Source: Kluyvera sichuanensis
GTDB taxonomy: Bacteria; Pseudomonadota; Gammaproteobacteria; Enterobacterales; Enterobacteriaceae
Direction of reading: 5' to 3'
Length of the DNA: 64,000 nt
Assembly (NCBI RefSeq): GCF_014218705.1
Contig: NZ_JABBJF010000001.1
Span: 1 to 64,000 of the forward strand
Shown: positions 1 to 7,863 of the stretch, in pieces
Numbering within the stretch: the stretch's first letter is position 1
Layout: each line of letters begins with the position of its first letter
Notes under the pieces: model-generated
Told to the model about the DNA's origin: nothing
What the model saw: the letters and a program-made list of their open reading frames with translations, nothing else
Databases searched by the model: none
Made by a program: the position numbers and the translations under genes

Positions 1-2016
1 ATTAAGGACGGGGCGACGGTGACGGCCTCGGTTGAAGTGTCAGATAAGTACGGTAACGAGGTGCCGGAGAGTGCCAGTACGGACGTGGCTCCGGCGCCGC
101 TGTCAGTGGAGATCACCATCGATCCTATCACCAATGACGATGTGCTGAATTTCTCTGATATCGATGAGCCCACCACCTCCATCACCGGTAAGGTAACCGG
201 AGGGGCGAGCGAGGGCGATGAAGTTACGTTGTCTATCGGGGGAGAGAAATATTTCGGCACGGTCGTTGAGGTCGATGGGGCGTTGGTCTACAAGATTGAT
301 GTGCCAACTTCTTCACTGCTAAACGATAGCGATCTGAAAATTGAAGCGTCCGTGGCTTCTTCTGATAAGTATGGCAACGAGGTGACCGCCTCAAAAGAGC
401 GCGGATATGACATCGAGAAAGGTAACGTTGTCGAAGGCACCGCGAAAAGCGATTCCCCGGTCAGCGGAACCACCGGCGATAGCGATATTGTGCTGGCTGA
501 CGTGAAAGGAAACATTATCCTACAGGGGCAGGATTACAATATCTGTTTTGTGCTGGACACATCGGGCAGTATGGTCAAGAAAGATGGAAGGGTTACTATC
601 GATCGTCTCACGCCGGCTAAAAATGCCATCCTGGAGGTCGTTAAGTCGCTAATTCAGTCTGCGGGGCAGGGAGCGGGTACCGTAACCATTGGTCTGATTA
701 CCTTTGCGGCCGATGCGTCATTAAAGTTGACGATCGATCTCAGTGACCCTAATGCTCTCAGCAGACTTGAAACGGTGCTCAAGGGCATTACAGCCAATGG
801 CAACACGGATTACTACGATGCCTTTAATGCGGCGACCGACTGGTTCAAAAACCATAATACGGGCGCTGAAAATATAACTTACTTTATCACCGATGGAGAA
901 CCGAACCTTTCAGGGAGTAATAAGACGAGTGATTATAGCGAAAGAACCACCATTGACGCATTTGACAAACTTAACGCGATATCTGACGTTGAAGCGATTG
1001 GTCTTGGCGCTGGGGTCAATAAAACGACTCTGGATAAATTTGATTCAGATAAGAGTAGCCTGACGGGCATCGACCCTAGCGATCTTGCCGCCGCTATTCA
1101 GGGGAAAGAGGGTGTGATGGCTCCGGGCGATGATATCGTCAACGCTGGGGCCGGGAACGATATCATTTTCGGGGATATCGCCTCGTTTGCCGGAGATGAT
1201 GGGACAGCGGCCGATCTACGCAGTTACATCACGGCTGAAATGAAGCTGGATCAGCCTGCGACGGATGCTCAAATGCATGTCTGGATCACCGAAAATCAGG
1301 AGCGACTCGATGGCCTGCTGCCGGAAGCGGGCGGTAAGGATGCTCTGTTTGGGGGAACAGGAAACGACCTTATCTTTGGCGGCGGTGGTAATGATTTGCT
1401 TGTCGGCGGCGAAGGTAACGATACGCTTTATGGTGGACATGGCGACGACATTCTGATTGGTGACGGCCCTAATTCGTTCAGCGAGCTTGCAAACCTGCTT
1501 GGTAATAGTGCCATGACGGTTGACGAGATGATGAATGCGCTTCGCAACGATGTCAGTAAATTAGGGACGCTGGGCGGCGGAAGTTCTGATGACGTGCTAC
1601 ATGGTGGCGACGGAAACGACCTGCTGTACGGCGGTGAGGGCAATGACACTCTCTACGGCGGAACAGGCAACGATATTCTGATTGGCGGCAAAGGCAATGA
1701 CACGCTGTACGGCGGAAGTGGCAGCGATACGTTCACCTGGCTTAAAGGCGATGACGGGCACGATGTCATTAAAGACTTCAGAGTCGACGAAGGCGATCGC
1801 ATTGATTTAAGCGATCTGCTGGGGGATGTTGCCGAGACCGATCTCGCTTCTTATATCAGAATCACGGATGACAGTAACGGTAATGCGGTTATCGAAATTA
1901 ATACCAACGGAGAGCTAAGTTCTGGTGCCACAATGAGCATCACGGTTGAGCACTGTTCTGCCGGGGATTTTAATATTAATGACCTGATAGCAAAACCGGA
2001 CACGCCAGTCATTTAA
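1..2016 (+). CDS. C-terminal part of a giant type I secreted RTX/VWA adhesin (5' end outside window)
   Basis: The reading frame is open from base 1, so this is the last 671 residues of a longer protein. The first ~150 residues contain Ig-like repeat material; the motif SDKYGNEV occurs twice about 105 residues apart, showing tandem repeats that continue upstream. A von Willebrand A domain follows (MIDAS motif DTSGSM near residue 187). Two blocks of glycine-aspartate RTX nonapeptides (GGxGNDxLx type, roughly residues 445-490 and 535-580) predict calcium binding. The C-terminal ~90 residues (GSDTF, then a DVIKDF-type stretch) resemble the type I secretion target domain of LapA/BapA-like adhesins. 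Role inferred: surface adhesion or biofilm matrix, exported by an ABC/MFP/TolC machine not present in this window. Confidence 0.88.
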   Translation: MKDGATVTASVEVSDKYGNEVPESASTDVAPAPLSVEITIDPITNDDVLNFSDIDEPTTSITGKVTGGASEGDEVTLSIGGEKYFGTVVEVDGALVYKIDVPTSSLLNDSDLKIEASVASSDKYGNEVTASKERGYDIEKGNVVEGTAKSDSPVSGTTGDSDIVLADVKGNIILQGQDYNICFVLDTSGSMVKKDGRVTIDRLTPAKNAILEVVKSLIQSAGQGAGTVTIGLITFAADASLKLTIDLSDPNALSRLETVLKGITANGNTDYYDAFNAATDWFKNHNTGAENITYFITDGEPNLSGSNKTSDYSERTTIDAFDKLNAISDVEAIGLGAGVNKTTLDKFDSDKSSLTGIDPSDLAAAIQGKEGVMAPGDDIVNAGAGNDIIFGDIASFAGDDGTAADLRSYITAEMKLDQPATDAQMHVWITENQERLDGLLPEAGGKDALFGGTGNDLIFGGGGNDLLVGGEGNDTLYGGHGDDILIGDGPNSFSELANLLGNSAMTVDEMMNALRNDVSKLGTLGGGSSDDVLHGGDGNDLLYGGEGNDTLYGGTGNDILIGGKGNDTLYGGSGSDTFTWLKGDDGHDVIKDFRVDEGDRIDLSDLLGDVAETDLASYIRITDDSNGNAVIEINTNGELSSGATMSITVEHCSAGDFNINDLIAKPDTPVI

Positions 2017-2046
2017 TGGTTTACGACGTATCGCTATCTGTATTCA

Positions 2047-2068
2047 GATGACCGCTTCGGCGGTCATC
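2047..2068 (+). terminator. Terminator-like hairpin after the adhesin gene
   Basis: A perfect 9-bp stem (GATGACCGC / GCGGTCATC) closed by a TTCG tetraloop lies 31 bases after the adhesin stop codon and is followed by CTTATT. The U-tract is weak but the position is right. Confidence 0.6.
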
Positions 2069-2142
2069 TTATTGCGATAATAAAACGTTTTGTCGCGGGG
2101 CTAACGCAGTACTTAACGGTCTTTTATTATGTCTAAAAATAA

Positions 2143-2538
2143 TTACGTAGGATTAATGATATTTTCCGTGTGCAAAAGCTGATTGTCTTTTGACCAGTAA
2201 TAGCGATTCACCTCATTGACATCCACCACCCATTTAAACACACCGGCTCTGGCAAGCTCCCGACAATACTGATCAAAGGCGGTAACGTGAGTGAAATGGC
2301 GCTTGGCGGCAATTCGCGTCAGGCAACCGCTGGCCTCTGAGTTAATTTTAATGAGCCCACGGTCACTTTTCATCGAAACGTAAGAATCAGAAGAGGTCAC
2401 AACCTTTACGTTCCCCGTCGCAACGAAGTAAATGTAATACGATATATTATTTTGTTTTAATTCTGTTAAGAATTGCAGGAAGTCTGATTCATTTCGGACC
2501 TGCTCAAAAAAACCTCTGAGCATTTCATTAAATTCCAT
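2143..2538 (-). CDS. DUF1398-like protein of unknown function
   Basis: 131 residues. The start is supported by an AGGAG ribosome site 6-7 bases upstream of the ATG. The pattern of an aromatic stretch (ISYYIYFV), a central region with little similarity, and a C-terminal GVFKWVVDVNEVNRYYWS block ending in a polar tail resembles the DUF1398 family (phage-envelope-like YbcV group); this is from memory of the family signature. No signal peptide or membrane segment. It points back toward the adhesin gene and has no operon partner. The flanking DNA is clearly richer in AT than the core genes, consistent with an accessory gene. Function unknown. Confidence 0.55.
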   Translation of the reverse strand: MEFNEMLRGFFEQVRNESDFLQFLTELKQNNISYYIYFVATGNVKVVTSSDSYVSMKSDRGLIKINSEASGCLTRIAAKRHFTHVTAFDQYCRELARAGVFKWVVDVNEVNRYYWSKDNQLLHTENIINPT

Positions 2539-2752
2539 TTACGCTCCTGATGTATGCCATATGTTGTATTGATGTTTATTATTATTTGATTGAATTGTGG
2601 TGATGAATAGTTAACTTGTAAATAAATTAAAATTCTAATAGTTTACGGCTGACATTTTAAGGTCTGCAAGAGAATGGTAATAGTATTCTAATTGTTACTA
2701 AGTATTGCTATTGCCGATAGCGAATTTGATAGCGCGATCGCACATATCACCC

Positions 2753-2758
2753 TACACT
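2753..2758 (+). promoter_or_regulatory. Sigma-S-like -10 element for the 74-residue protein gene
   Basis: CTACACT (C plus TACACT) lies 27 bases before the start codon and would start transcription near 2765. The C before the hexamer is typical of RpoS-type -10 elements. No clear -35 is visible. Confidence 0.35.
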
Positions 2759-2784
2759 GGGCAAGAAATCATAAGGAGAGAACA

Positions 2785-3009
2785 ATGTTAGAAGGGTACT
2801 TCGATCTTGACGGCGCCACCGGCGTTGATGCCGCTGAAAACCACAAGCGCTTACTGGCCGTTCAGGCTGCTCTGGAGATCTCCAAAGCCTCCGTTTCTGC
2901 ATCCACCGCAAATTCGGGGATCCGCTCCCAGATGGACCTGCGCAACGTTTCTCAGGAAGTTGCCGCGCTCGCCGATGCTATCCAGGATGCGCTGGAAATC
3001 ACAGAGTAA
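2785..3009 (+). CDS. Small soluble protein of unknown function (74 aa)
   Basis: The ATG at 2785 is preceded by AAGGAG at an ideal distance, so the longer upstream in-frame extension is rejected. The product (starting MLEGYFDLDGATGV) is acidic and alanine-rich. From about residue 15 onward it looks helical (repeated heptad-like A/L/I spacing, ending in ALADAIQDALEITE). No signal peptide or membrane segment. A hairpin follows the stop codon directly, so it is probably monocistronic. I do not recognise the family. The sigma-S-like promoter suggests a stationary-phase or stress protein, but this is inference. Confidence 0.7.
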   Translation: MLEGYFDLDGATGVDAAENHKRLLAVQAALEISKASVSASTANSGIRSQMDLRNVSQEVAALADAIQDALEITE

Positions 3010-3018
3010 CGTCCCGAT

Positions 3019-3036
3019 ACCGCCTTCGGGCGGTTT
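3019..3036 (+). terminator. Hairpin after the 74-aa protein gene
   Basis: ACCGCC-TTCG-GGCGGT followed by TT, ten bases after the stop codon. A compact UUCG-loop stem; the U-tract is very short. Confidence 0.5.
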
Positions 3037-3239
3037 AGGACTCCCCCCTGACAGCAAATATGCTATTACTGGATAAAAAATATCCTGGCTTTTTTTTTTA
3101 TTTTTGTTGGCGAAAGGTCAACCTTATTCAATTAATATTGTGTTCGATAAAGGTTTATAAAAATAAATATTGATTAAACGCAATATGCTCATACATGGCG
3201 GAGGATTATAACAGTTGAAGTAGTCATGGAGGACTCTAT

Positions 3240-4574
3240 ATGGGCCAGCGCTGTCATCGAATACCCCCTCGGGTTAGTTTTTTCTTAATCATCGCATGCC
3301 TGATACTTGTTGGCATGTTTGTGCTGGCTAACCATCTGGCAACCTATCGGATTGTGATCCCTGATATTTACTATCTGGTATTTACTGGACTGCTTTTACT
3401 GCTGGATGCGATTATCTTTTTCTTTATGTTTTTCCAGTTTATCTGTAATAGGAAACTACTATACGTAGCTATTCTTGGATTAGGTTTTTTAGGCTCTGAT
3501 ATTTATTGCGTAGAGGCCGTAACGCTAATCCAAAAACTTATCTCTGTGTGTATTCCACTTAATGCGATTACCAATGACCTGGCTATATTTTATCTTTTTC
3601 GCCAGGTCACGTTTATCGTCGCCATCCTTTTTGCACTTTACTACGCCTATTTGCTGAAGAAGAACATTAGCCCGAATGGTAAAGATGAAGCACTGGTCAT
3701 CCTACTGGCATTCGCGGTTTTCTTTCTGGCGATATTTGCCCACAACCTGTCCAGCTACAATCCGCAGATCTCGCTGAATCTGATTAATAAAGCGAACGGT
3801 CACGACCGTAACGCCTGGAGCAGTTACTACAGCGCGTTGATTGTGGCAGGCTGGTTTATGACGCTGCTGTTGGCAATTGTCATCACTCAACTCAGGAACC
3901 TGCTGTGGGTGAGCATTGCGGCATTCTGCATCTCGAGCCTCTTCAGCAATCTGATTTTGCTGAACCTGAATGAGTACAATTTCTCCGTCTGGTATCTGAG
4001 TCGCGGCATTGAGGTGGTCTGCACCTTCTTTGTGATCATCGTGCTGCTCTATGACATCTTCCTGATGCACAAAAATTCCACCATGCTCTCGATACACGAT
4101 CCTCTGACCGGTATCTACAACCGTGCCTATTTCTACAAAGAGCTGCAGCAACTGATCGCAGCTGGTGAGAGCATCAGTCTGATGATTCTGGATATCGATC
4201 ACTTTAAACGTATAAATGACCGTTATGGACATCCGACAGGGGATGCGGTGATACGTAGCGTCGTTGAGTTAGCAAAAAACGCCACCCGTGAATGCGATAT
4301 TCTGGCGCGCATCGGTGGCGAAGAATTTGCCGTGTTGATGCATAACGCCTCTGCGCAGGTGGCGCTGACGGTAGCAGAGCGCATTCGTGGGCGCATTGAA
4401 TCGGAGACGGCAAAAGCGGGAGCGAATCTGACCCCGGAGCCAATGACGGTGAGCATCGGCGTCTTTACCTCATTAGAAAAGCGTTTCACCGCCGATGAGT
4501 GCATTTCGTTTGCTGACAAGGCGTTATACGTCGCGAAGGAGAGCGGGCGAAACAAAGTTGTTGTCAGCAGGTAA
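3240..4574 (+). CDS. Membrane-anchored diguanylate cyclase (GGEEF)
   Basis: 444 residues; the start is fixed by GGAGG 7 bases before the ATG. The first ~270 residues form about eight hydrophobic segments (for example LLLLLDAIIFFFMFFQF) and resemble a MASE4-type membrane sensor; the sub-type is a tentative call. The C-terminal ~160 residues are a complete GGDEF-family cyclase domain. It has the DPLTGIYNR entry motif, a metal/substrate site LDIDHFKRINDRYGH and the active-site loop IGGEEF, so an active enzyme making c-di-GMP from two GTP is expected. No RxxD inhibitory site is seen five residues before GGEEF. Monocistronic. Its closeness to the large adhesin fits c-di-GMP control of surface attachment. 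Confidence 0.9.
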   Translation: MGQRCHRIPPRVSFFLIIACLILVGMFVLANHLATYRIVIPDIYYLVFTGLLLLLDAIIFFFMFFQFICNRKLLYVAILGLGFLGSDIYCVEAVTLIQKLISVCIPLNAITNDLAIFYLFRQVTFIVAILFALYYAYLLKKNISPNGKDEALVILLAFAVFFLAIFAHNLSSYNPQISLNLINKANGHDRNAWSSYYSALIVAGWFMTLLLAIVITQLRNLLWVSIAAFCISSLFSNLILLNLNEYNFSVWYLSRGIEVVCTFFVIIVLLYDIFLMHKNSTMLSIHDPLTGIYNRAYFYKELQQLIAAGESISLMILDIDHFKRINDRYGHPTGDAVIRSVVELAKNATRECDILARIGGEEFAVLMHNASAQVALTVAERIRGRIESETAKAGANLTPEPMTVSIGVFTSLEKRFTADECISFADKALYVAKESGRNKVVVSR

Positions 4575-4677
4575 CGTCAGGTTACACGATTGAGTACTTT
4601 CCCTTCTGCGCGCAGGTGGTACACTGAAAATGTGATTTTCATCATGACCTGCGTAAAAACGAAAAAGAGATACTGCT

Positions 4678-5313
4678 ATGCAACATATCATTGAAGGGTT
4701 CCTCAACTTTCAGAAAGAAGTTTTTCCTCAACGTAAGGAACTCTTCCGTAGCCTGGCTTCCAGCCAGAATCCTAAAGCGCTGTTCATCTCCTGTTCCGAC
4801 AGCCGTCTGGTGCCAGAGTTAGTCACCCAGCAGGAGCCGGGGCAGCTGTTCGTCATCCGTAACGCCGGTAATATCGTACCGTCCTTCGGCCCGGAGCCGG
4901 GCGGGGTGTCGGCGACGATTGAGTATGCGGTTGTCGCGCTGGGCGTGACCGATATTGTTATCTGTGGCCACTCTAACTGCGGCGCAATGAAAGCCATTGC
5001 TACCTGTCAGTGTCTGGAACCGATGCCTGCGGTTTCCCATTGGCTGCGCTATTCCGACGCGGCGAAAGCGGTTGTCGAGAAGAAAACCTACGCGACTGAA
5101 ACCGATAAGGTGAACGCGATGGTGGAAGAGAACGTGATTGCGCAGTTGAATAACATCAAGACGCACCCGTCGGTGGCCGTGGGCCTGCGCGACAACGCGA
5201 TTCGCCTGCACGGCTGGGTATATGACATCGAAAGCGGTGCCATTCGTGCACTGGATAAAAACAGCAAAACGTTCGTCTCCCTGGCCGATAACCCGGAAGT
5301 CTTCTTCGAGTAA
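4678..5313 (+). CDS. Beta-class carbonic anhydrase (CynT-like)
   Basis: 211 residues, cytoplasmic. It catalyses reversible CO2 hydration to bicarbonate. Zinc ligands are visible: the Cys-Asp-Ser-Arg site (SCSDSRL) and the His/Cys pair in [20 protein letters not shown] and the [12 protein letters not shown] helix are typical of the family. Similarity along the whole length is to E. coli CynT (219 aa) rather than Can, but no cyanase (cynS) or cynX gene is adjacent, so a link to cyanate breakdown is not supported and the cynT name is not applied. A strong hairpin follows the stop codon, so it appears monocistronic. Confidence 0.92.
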   Translation: MQHIIEGFLNFQKEVFPQRKELFRSLASSQNPKALFISCSDSRLVPELVTQQEPGQLFVIRNAGNIVPSFGPEPGGVSATIEYAVVALGVTDIVICGHSNCGAMKAIATCQCLEPMPAVSHWLRYSDAAKAVVEKKTYATETDKVNAMVEENVIAQLNNIKTHPSVAVGLRDNAIRLHGWVYDIESGAIRALDKNSKTFVSLADNPEVFFE

Positions 5314-5323
5314 TCGCCACCGT

Positions 5324-5343
5324 ACGCTGCCTGCGGGCAGCGT
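5324..5343 (+). terminator. Hairpin after carbonic anhydrase gene
   Basis: Perfect 8-bp stem ACGCTGCC / GGCAGCGT with loop TGCG, ten bases after the stop; TTAACGGTTTTT lies just downstream. Confidence 0.55.
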
Positions 5344-5435
5344 TAACGGTTTTTCACCAGTCTCAGTTTGCCGCGTTTTGCGGAGCGCCGGGGCGACGCA
5401 TTCGTAATCACATAAAGAAAAGGTTGCCAGGCCAT
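5343..5435 (-). CDS. Possible 30-aa basic small protein
   Basis: On the minus strand an ATG at 5435 is preceded by GGAGG with an 8-base spacer. It opens a 30-codon frame: an aromatic/hydrophobic N-terminus (MAWQPFLYVITNA), then a strongly basic tail (SPRRSAKRGKLRLVKNR). The ribosome site is the main evidence; the frame is also open upstream of this ATG. The stop codon abuts the hairpin behind the carbonic anhydrase gene. I do not recognise the product. It could be chance. Confidence 0.25.
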   Translation of the reverse strand: MAWQPFLYVITNASPRRSAKRGKLRLVKNR

Positions 5436-5681
5436 GGCCTTGTCCTCCGCTGCCGTTGTGTTAAACCTGGCAAACTGGAGAAGAAAGGCGCTCCGGCGAA
5501 AGACTGAATCTGGCCGTCTGCGCTCATGCTTTAGCATGATGACAGTAATTAAAACGGGAGCCGCGCGCGCCCGTTTTTTATTGCCAGTCCTTTACTCATC
5601 GCAAACAAAAACATTCAACTTATGCTTCATTAATGTTACAAATACAGCGAAATATCATGCGATCGGCGTCGGGAGGATGCG
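5344..5681. other. 338-bp gap with possible small ORF and a terminator
   Basis: Apart from the tentative minus-strand small ORF, the only clear signal is the plus-strand terminator at 5551-5579. It has no obvious gene upstream, so a short noncoding transcript ending there is possible. No convincing promoter was seen. Confidence 0.4.
5551..5579 (+). terminator. Rho-independent terminator without an assigned gene
   Basis: AAAACGGG and CCCGTTTT form a stem around a GC-rich core, followed by six T residues. It is the best-formed intrinsic terminator in the 5.3-5.7 kb gap. It lies 240 bases after the carbonic anhydrase stop and its own hairpin, so it may end a separate short transcript. Confidence 0.6.
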
Positions 5682-5942
5682 ATGATTCTGGAAAAACTGC
5701 GGACACCAAACGGCAAGAAATTCCTGCTGTGTGCGGTAGTAGTATTTGCCATTGCTTTAGTGGTGGTAGGGCGAGCAACCTTTGGTGGTGTGGTCAGAGA
5801 ATATAATCTGCCATACGCTGAGTGGACAACCGGCATGTTTGTCCTGCAAGGGGCGATGGTGATGGTTTACAGCTCAATATTTACCGTCCTGTGCTCTATC
5901 CCACTGGGATTTTACTTCTTAGGTTCCGAAGAGCAGCAGTAA
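5682..5942 (+). CDS. Small inner-membrane protein, possibly DUF2534
   Basis: 86 residues with two clear transmembrane segments (roughly residues 14-34, FLLCAVVVFAIALVVV, and 50-78 ending in PLGFYFLG) separated by a short polar loop. The start ATG has GGGAGG 6 bases upstream. The pattern resembles the enterobacterial DUF2534 small membrane family, recalled from memory and not certain. No enzyme motif. It lies alone, with a stem-loop just after the stop. Function unknown. Confidence 0.65.
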   Translation: MILEKLRTPNGKKFLLCAVVVFAIALVVVGRATFGGVVREYNLPYAEWTTGMFVLQGAMVMVYSSIFTVLCSIPLGFYFLGSEEQQ

Positions 5943-5948
5943 TCACCT

Positions 5949-5972
5949 CGGGTGAGCCCCTGCGCTCACCCG
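5949..5972 (+). terminator. Stem-loop after the 86-aa membrane protein gene
   Basis: CGGGTGAGC / GCTCACCCG, a perfect 9-bp stem starting 7 bases after the stop codon. It has no U-tract, so it may protect the mRNA end rather than terminate. Confidence 0.45.
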
Positions 5973-6136
5973 CCTGAATGGGTATTGCCATTCCGCTTAA
6001 CTCCTGACAGGATCAAATTCTCGCTTGCGAAAGTTCTCAGCCATAATGATCTGATACGTATTGAAGACGTACCGGACGCAGCGGCTGACTGCGCGGGTGG
6101 CGTTTCAGGGAATTAACCCATCCGTACGGGGTGTCA

Positions 6137-7612
6137 GTGAGAATTATTCAGGATAGTTTGCGTAAAAAGCAGTCTCTGCTTGCCTCGGTAGCGGTCACTT
6201 TTCTGCTCATCTGCCTTGCCGTTTTCTTCTTGTACCAGCGTACGCTGTCGCAGGTGAGCGAAGGGGTTAACGCGATGCAAAGCCAGATGGTGACGATGTT
6301 TAACGATAACGAACTGATGGCGGAAGCCGCGGGCGTACGTTACCAGCAGATAAGCCGCCACTATCTGTGCGGCGATGCCGATGTTTTCGAGCCCCGTGGT
6401 GGCGCCTGGGGAATTAACGCCGATCCCAAAAATATCGATAAGCAGCATGGCGCGTTGATTACCCGTAGCCCCGAGCGCAGCGCCCGCTGTATCTATGTGG
6501 CTGCCGAATATATCCGGGATAAAATCCGGGCGCTCAACCCTGAGCAGCACGATATCCATCGCTATATTATTGCCAGCGACGGCCGCTGGTTTTACTGGTT
6601 TACGCCCGCTGATTCCGTGCCGTTTAGCTTTGAAACCTCGCAGATGGCTAATGACCCGCGCCAGTTCTTCCATGAACCGGAAATGTTCTATGACCGCGTG
6701 CTGCAAAAAAGCATGCGTAAAAAATCCCTTAGCTCAACCACCTTTTACGCCGACAAAATTACCGGCGATAAGGCCTACAGCGTGGTGAGCTATATCTACG
6801 ATCTCTCTGAAGGTGAACCAAGTAACCATATCATCGGCTATCTGGCCTATGACCTTTCACGGGTCGAGCTGCAGCGGATACTGAACCAGGCATTCAATCA
6901 ACAGGTACCATCGGGATTAATTCTGGGCTATCAAAGTCGAGAAACGGGCGAAGTGCTGTGTATTGTCGGCAACTGCCGCTGGCTGGATAGCTACCGTATT
7001 CATACGGTCTCATCGCGCTATGAAATTAAATATGCGCTCCCGGTGTGGCTATTTATCGCGCACAACCCCTATGCGTTGACGATTCTGGCGATGGCGCCGG
7101 TGCTGCTGCTTTTACTGTTCCTGTTGATCCGCTATCACCTTAACCACGCTGACCTGCGCTTTTACCGTGACCCGCTAACCGGCTGCTTTACGCGCAATAT
7201 TTTTGCCCTTATTCAGGAGCGCGGGCTGCCTTTTATGACGGTTATTCTTTTTGACTGTAACAAGTTTAAGGCGATCAACGATAACTATGGCCACCAGGCC
7301 GGAGACCGGGCGCTGCAGGCCATCTCGCAGTGTATGTTGAACGATGTTCGAGCGAACGGGGATTGGGTCATTCGCAGCGGCGGCGATGAGTTCGTGGTAT
7401 TGCTGAGCCGGACGGATATCGCCCATGCGCATATGGTTGCTGAGCGGATTGCGGCAAAGATTGCGGTGTTCCCGTTCAGCCCACAGGGGCAACAGGTGCC
7501 GCTATCGGTATCCTGGGGGGTAGCGCCGTGCGTCACGACGCTGGATGCGGCCATTCAGCAAGCTGACGAAGAGATGTATCAGATGAAAAATCGCCGTGGC
7601 GAAAGACGATAA
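6137..7612 (+). CDS. Transmembrane diguanylate cyclase with periplasmic sensor (GGDEF)
   Basis: 491 residues from GTG 6137, chosen over GTG 6131 because GGGG lies at a workable distance only from the former. Architecture: transmembrane helix (about 12-36), a ~270-residue periplasmic sensor domain, a second helix (ALTILAMAPVLLLLLFLLI), then a cytoplasmic GGDEF domain. Catalytic features are present: DPLTGCFTRN, the metal region DCNKFKAINDNYGH and the loop SGGDEF. Activity in making c-di-GMP is therefore likely, and no RxxD inhibition site is obvious. Cys residues in the periplasmic part could form disulfides. It sits tail-to-tail with yoaJ/yoaK and has no clear E. coli counterpart at this locus. 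Confidence 0.88.
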   Translation: MRIIQDSLRKKQSLLASVAVTFLLICLAVFFLYQRTLSQVSEGVNAMQSQMVTMFNDNELMAEAAGVRYQQISRHYLCGDADVFEPRGGAWGINADPKNIDKQHGALITRSPERSARCIYVAAEYIRDKIRALNPEQHDIHRYIIASDGRWFYWFTPADSVPFSFETSQMANDPRQFFHEPEMFYDRVLQKSMRKKSLSSTTFYADKITGDKAYSVVSYIYDLSEGEPSNHIIGYLAYDLSRVELQRILNQAFNQQVPSGLILGYQSRETGEVLCIVGNCRWLDSYRIHTVSSRYEIKYALPVWLFIAHNPYALTILAMAPVLLLLLFLLIRYHLNHADLRFYRDPLTGCFTRNIFALIQERGLPFMTVILFDCNKFKAINDNYGHQAGDRALQAISQCMLNDVRANGDWVIRSGGDEFVVLLSRTDIAHAHMVAERIAAKIAVFPFSPQGQQVPLSVSWGVAPCVTTLDAAIQQADEEMYQMKNRRGERR

Positions 7613-7641
7613 GCCGGGCAGAAGCGCGGCTTATCTCCGGT

Positions 7642-7716
7642 TTACCACCAGCCGAGTTGAACGCCTACGACGGTAATGACGGCGACGATCAGCATAATAA
7701 TCGTGGTCTTTCTCAT
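7642..7716 (-). CDS. yoaJ: Small inner-membrane protein YoaJ (24 aa)
   Basis: Minus-strand 24-codon gene starting MRKTTIIMLIVAVITVV and ending in GWW. It matches E. coli YoaJ in length, in the KTTII start and in the terminal GWW; it is a single membrane-spanning peptide. A strong GGAGG lies 5-6 bases before the ATG. The start codon overlaps the stop codon of yoaK by four bases (ATGA), implying translational coupling. Cellular role unknown. It is far too short for usual gene finders. Confidence 0.85.
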   Translation of the reverse strand: MRKTTIIMLIVAVITVVGVQLGWW

Positions 7717-7817
7717 TGTGCTCCTCCCGGCAGTGCGTAACCGCCTATAAAAAACCAGGCCAGAAAGATCACGGCGATAATAAAGATAACGATGGGAAAG
7801 GCGATACCCAATCTCAT
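7713..7817 (-). CDS. yoaK: Small inner-membrane protein YoaK (34 aa)
   Basis: Minus-strand 34-codon gene starting MRLGIAFPIVIFIIAV. It matches E. coli YoaK (32 aa), including the FLAWFFIGGYA core; one transmembrane helix. The C-terminus is extended (LPGGAQ) because the frame runs into the yoaJ ribosome site. It is immediately downstream of dgcP on the same strand (46-base gap), the same order as in E. coli, so the three are probably co-transcribed. Function not known. Confidence 0.85.
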   Translation of the reverse strand: MRLGIAFPIVIFIIAVIFLAWFFIGGYALPGGAQ

Positions 7818-7863
7818 TGTGACATCCTGAATGTTTTCCAAAACAGCGCGTATGATACTGTAA

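Noticed and set aside
3037..3239. c-di-GMP (GEMM) riboswitch upstream of the diguanylate cyclase genes
   Set aside because: I looked before 3240 and before 6137; the conserved GEMM core was not found.
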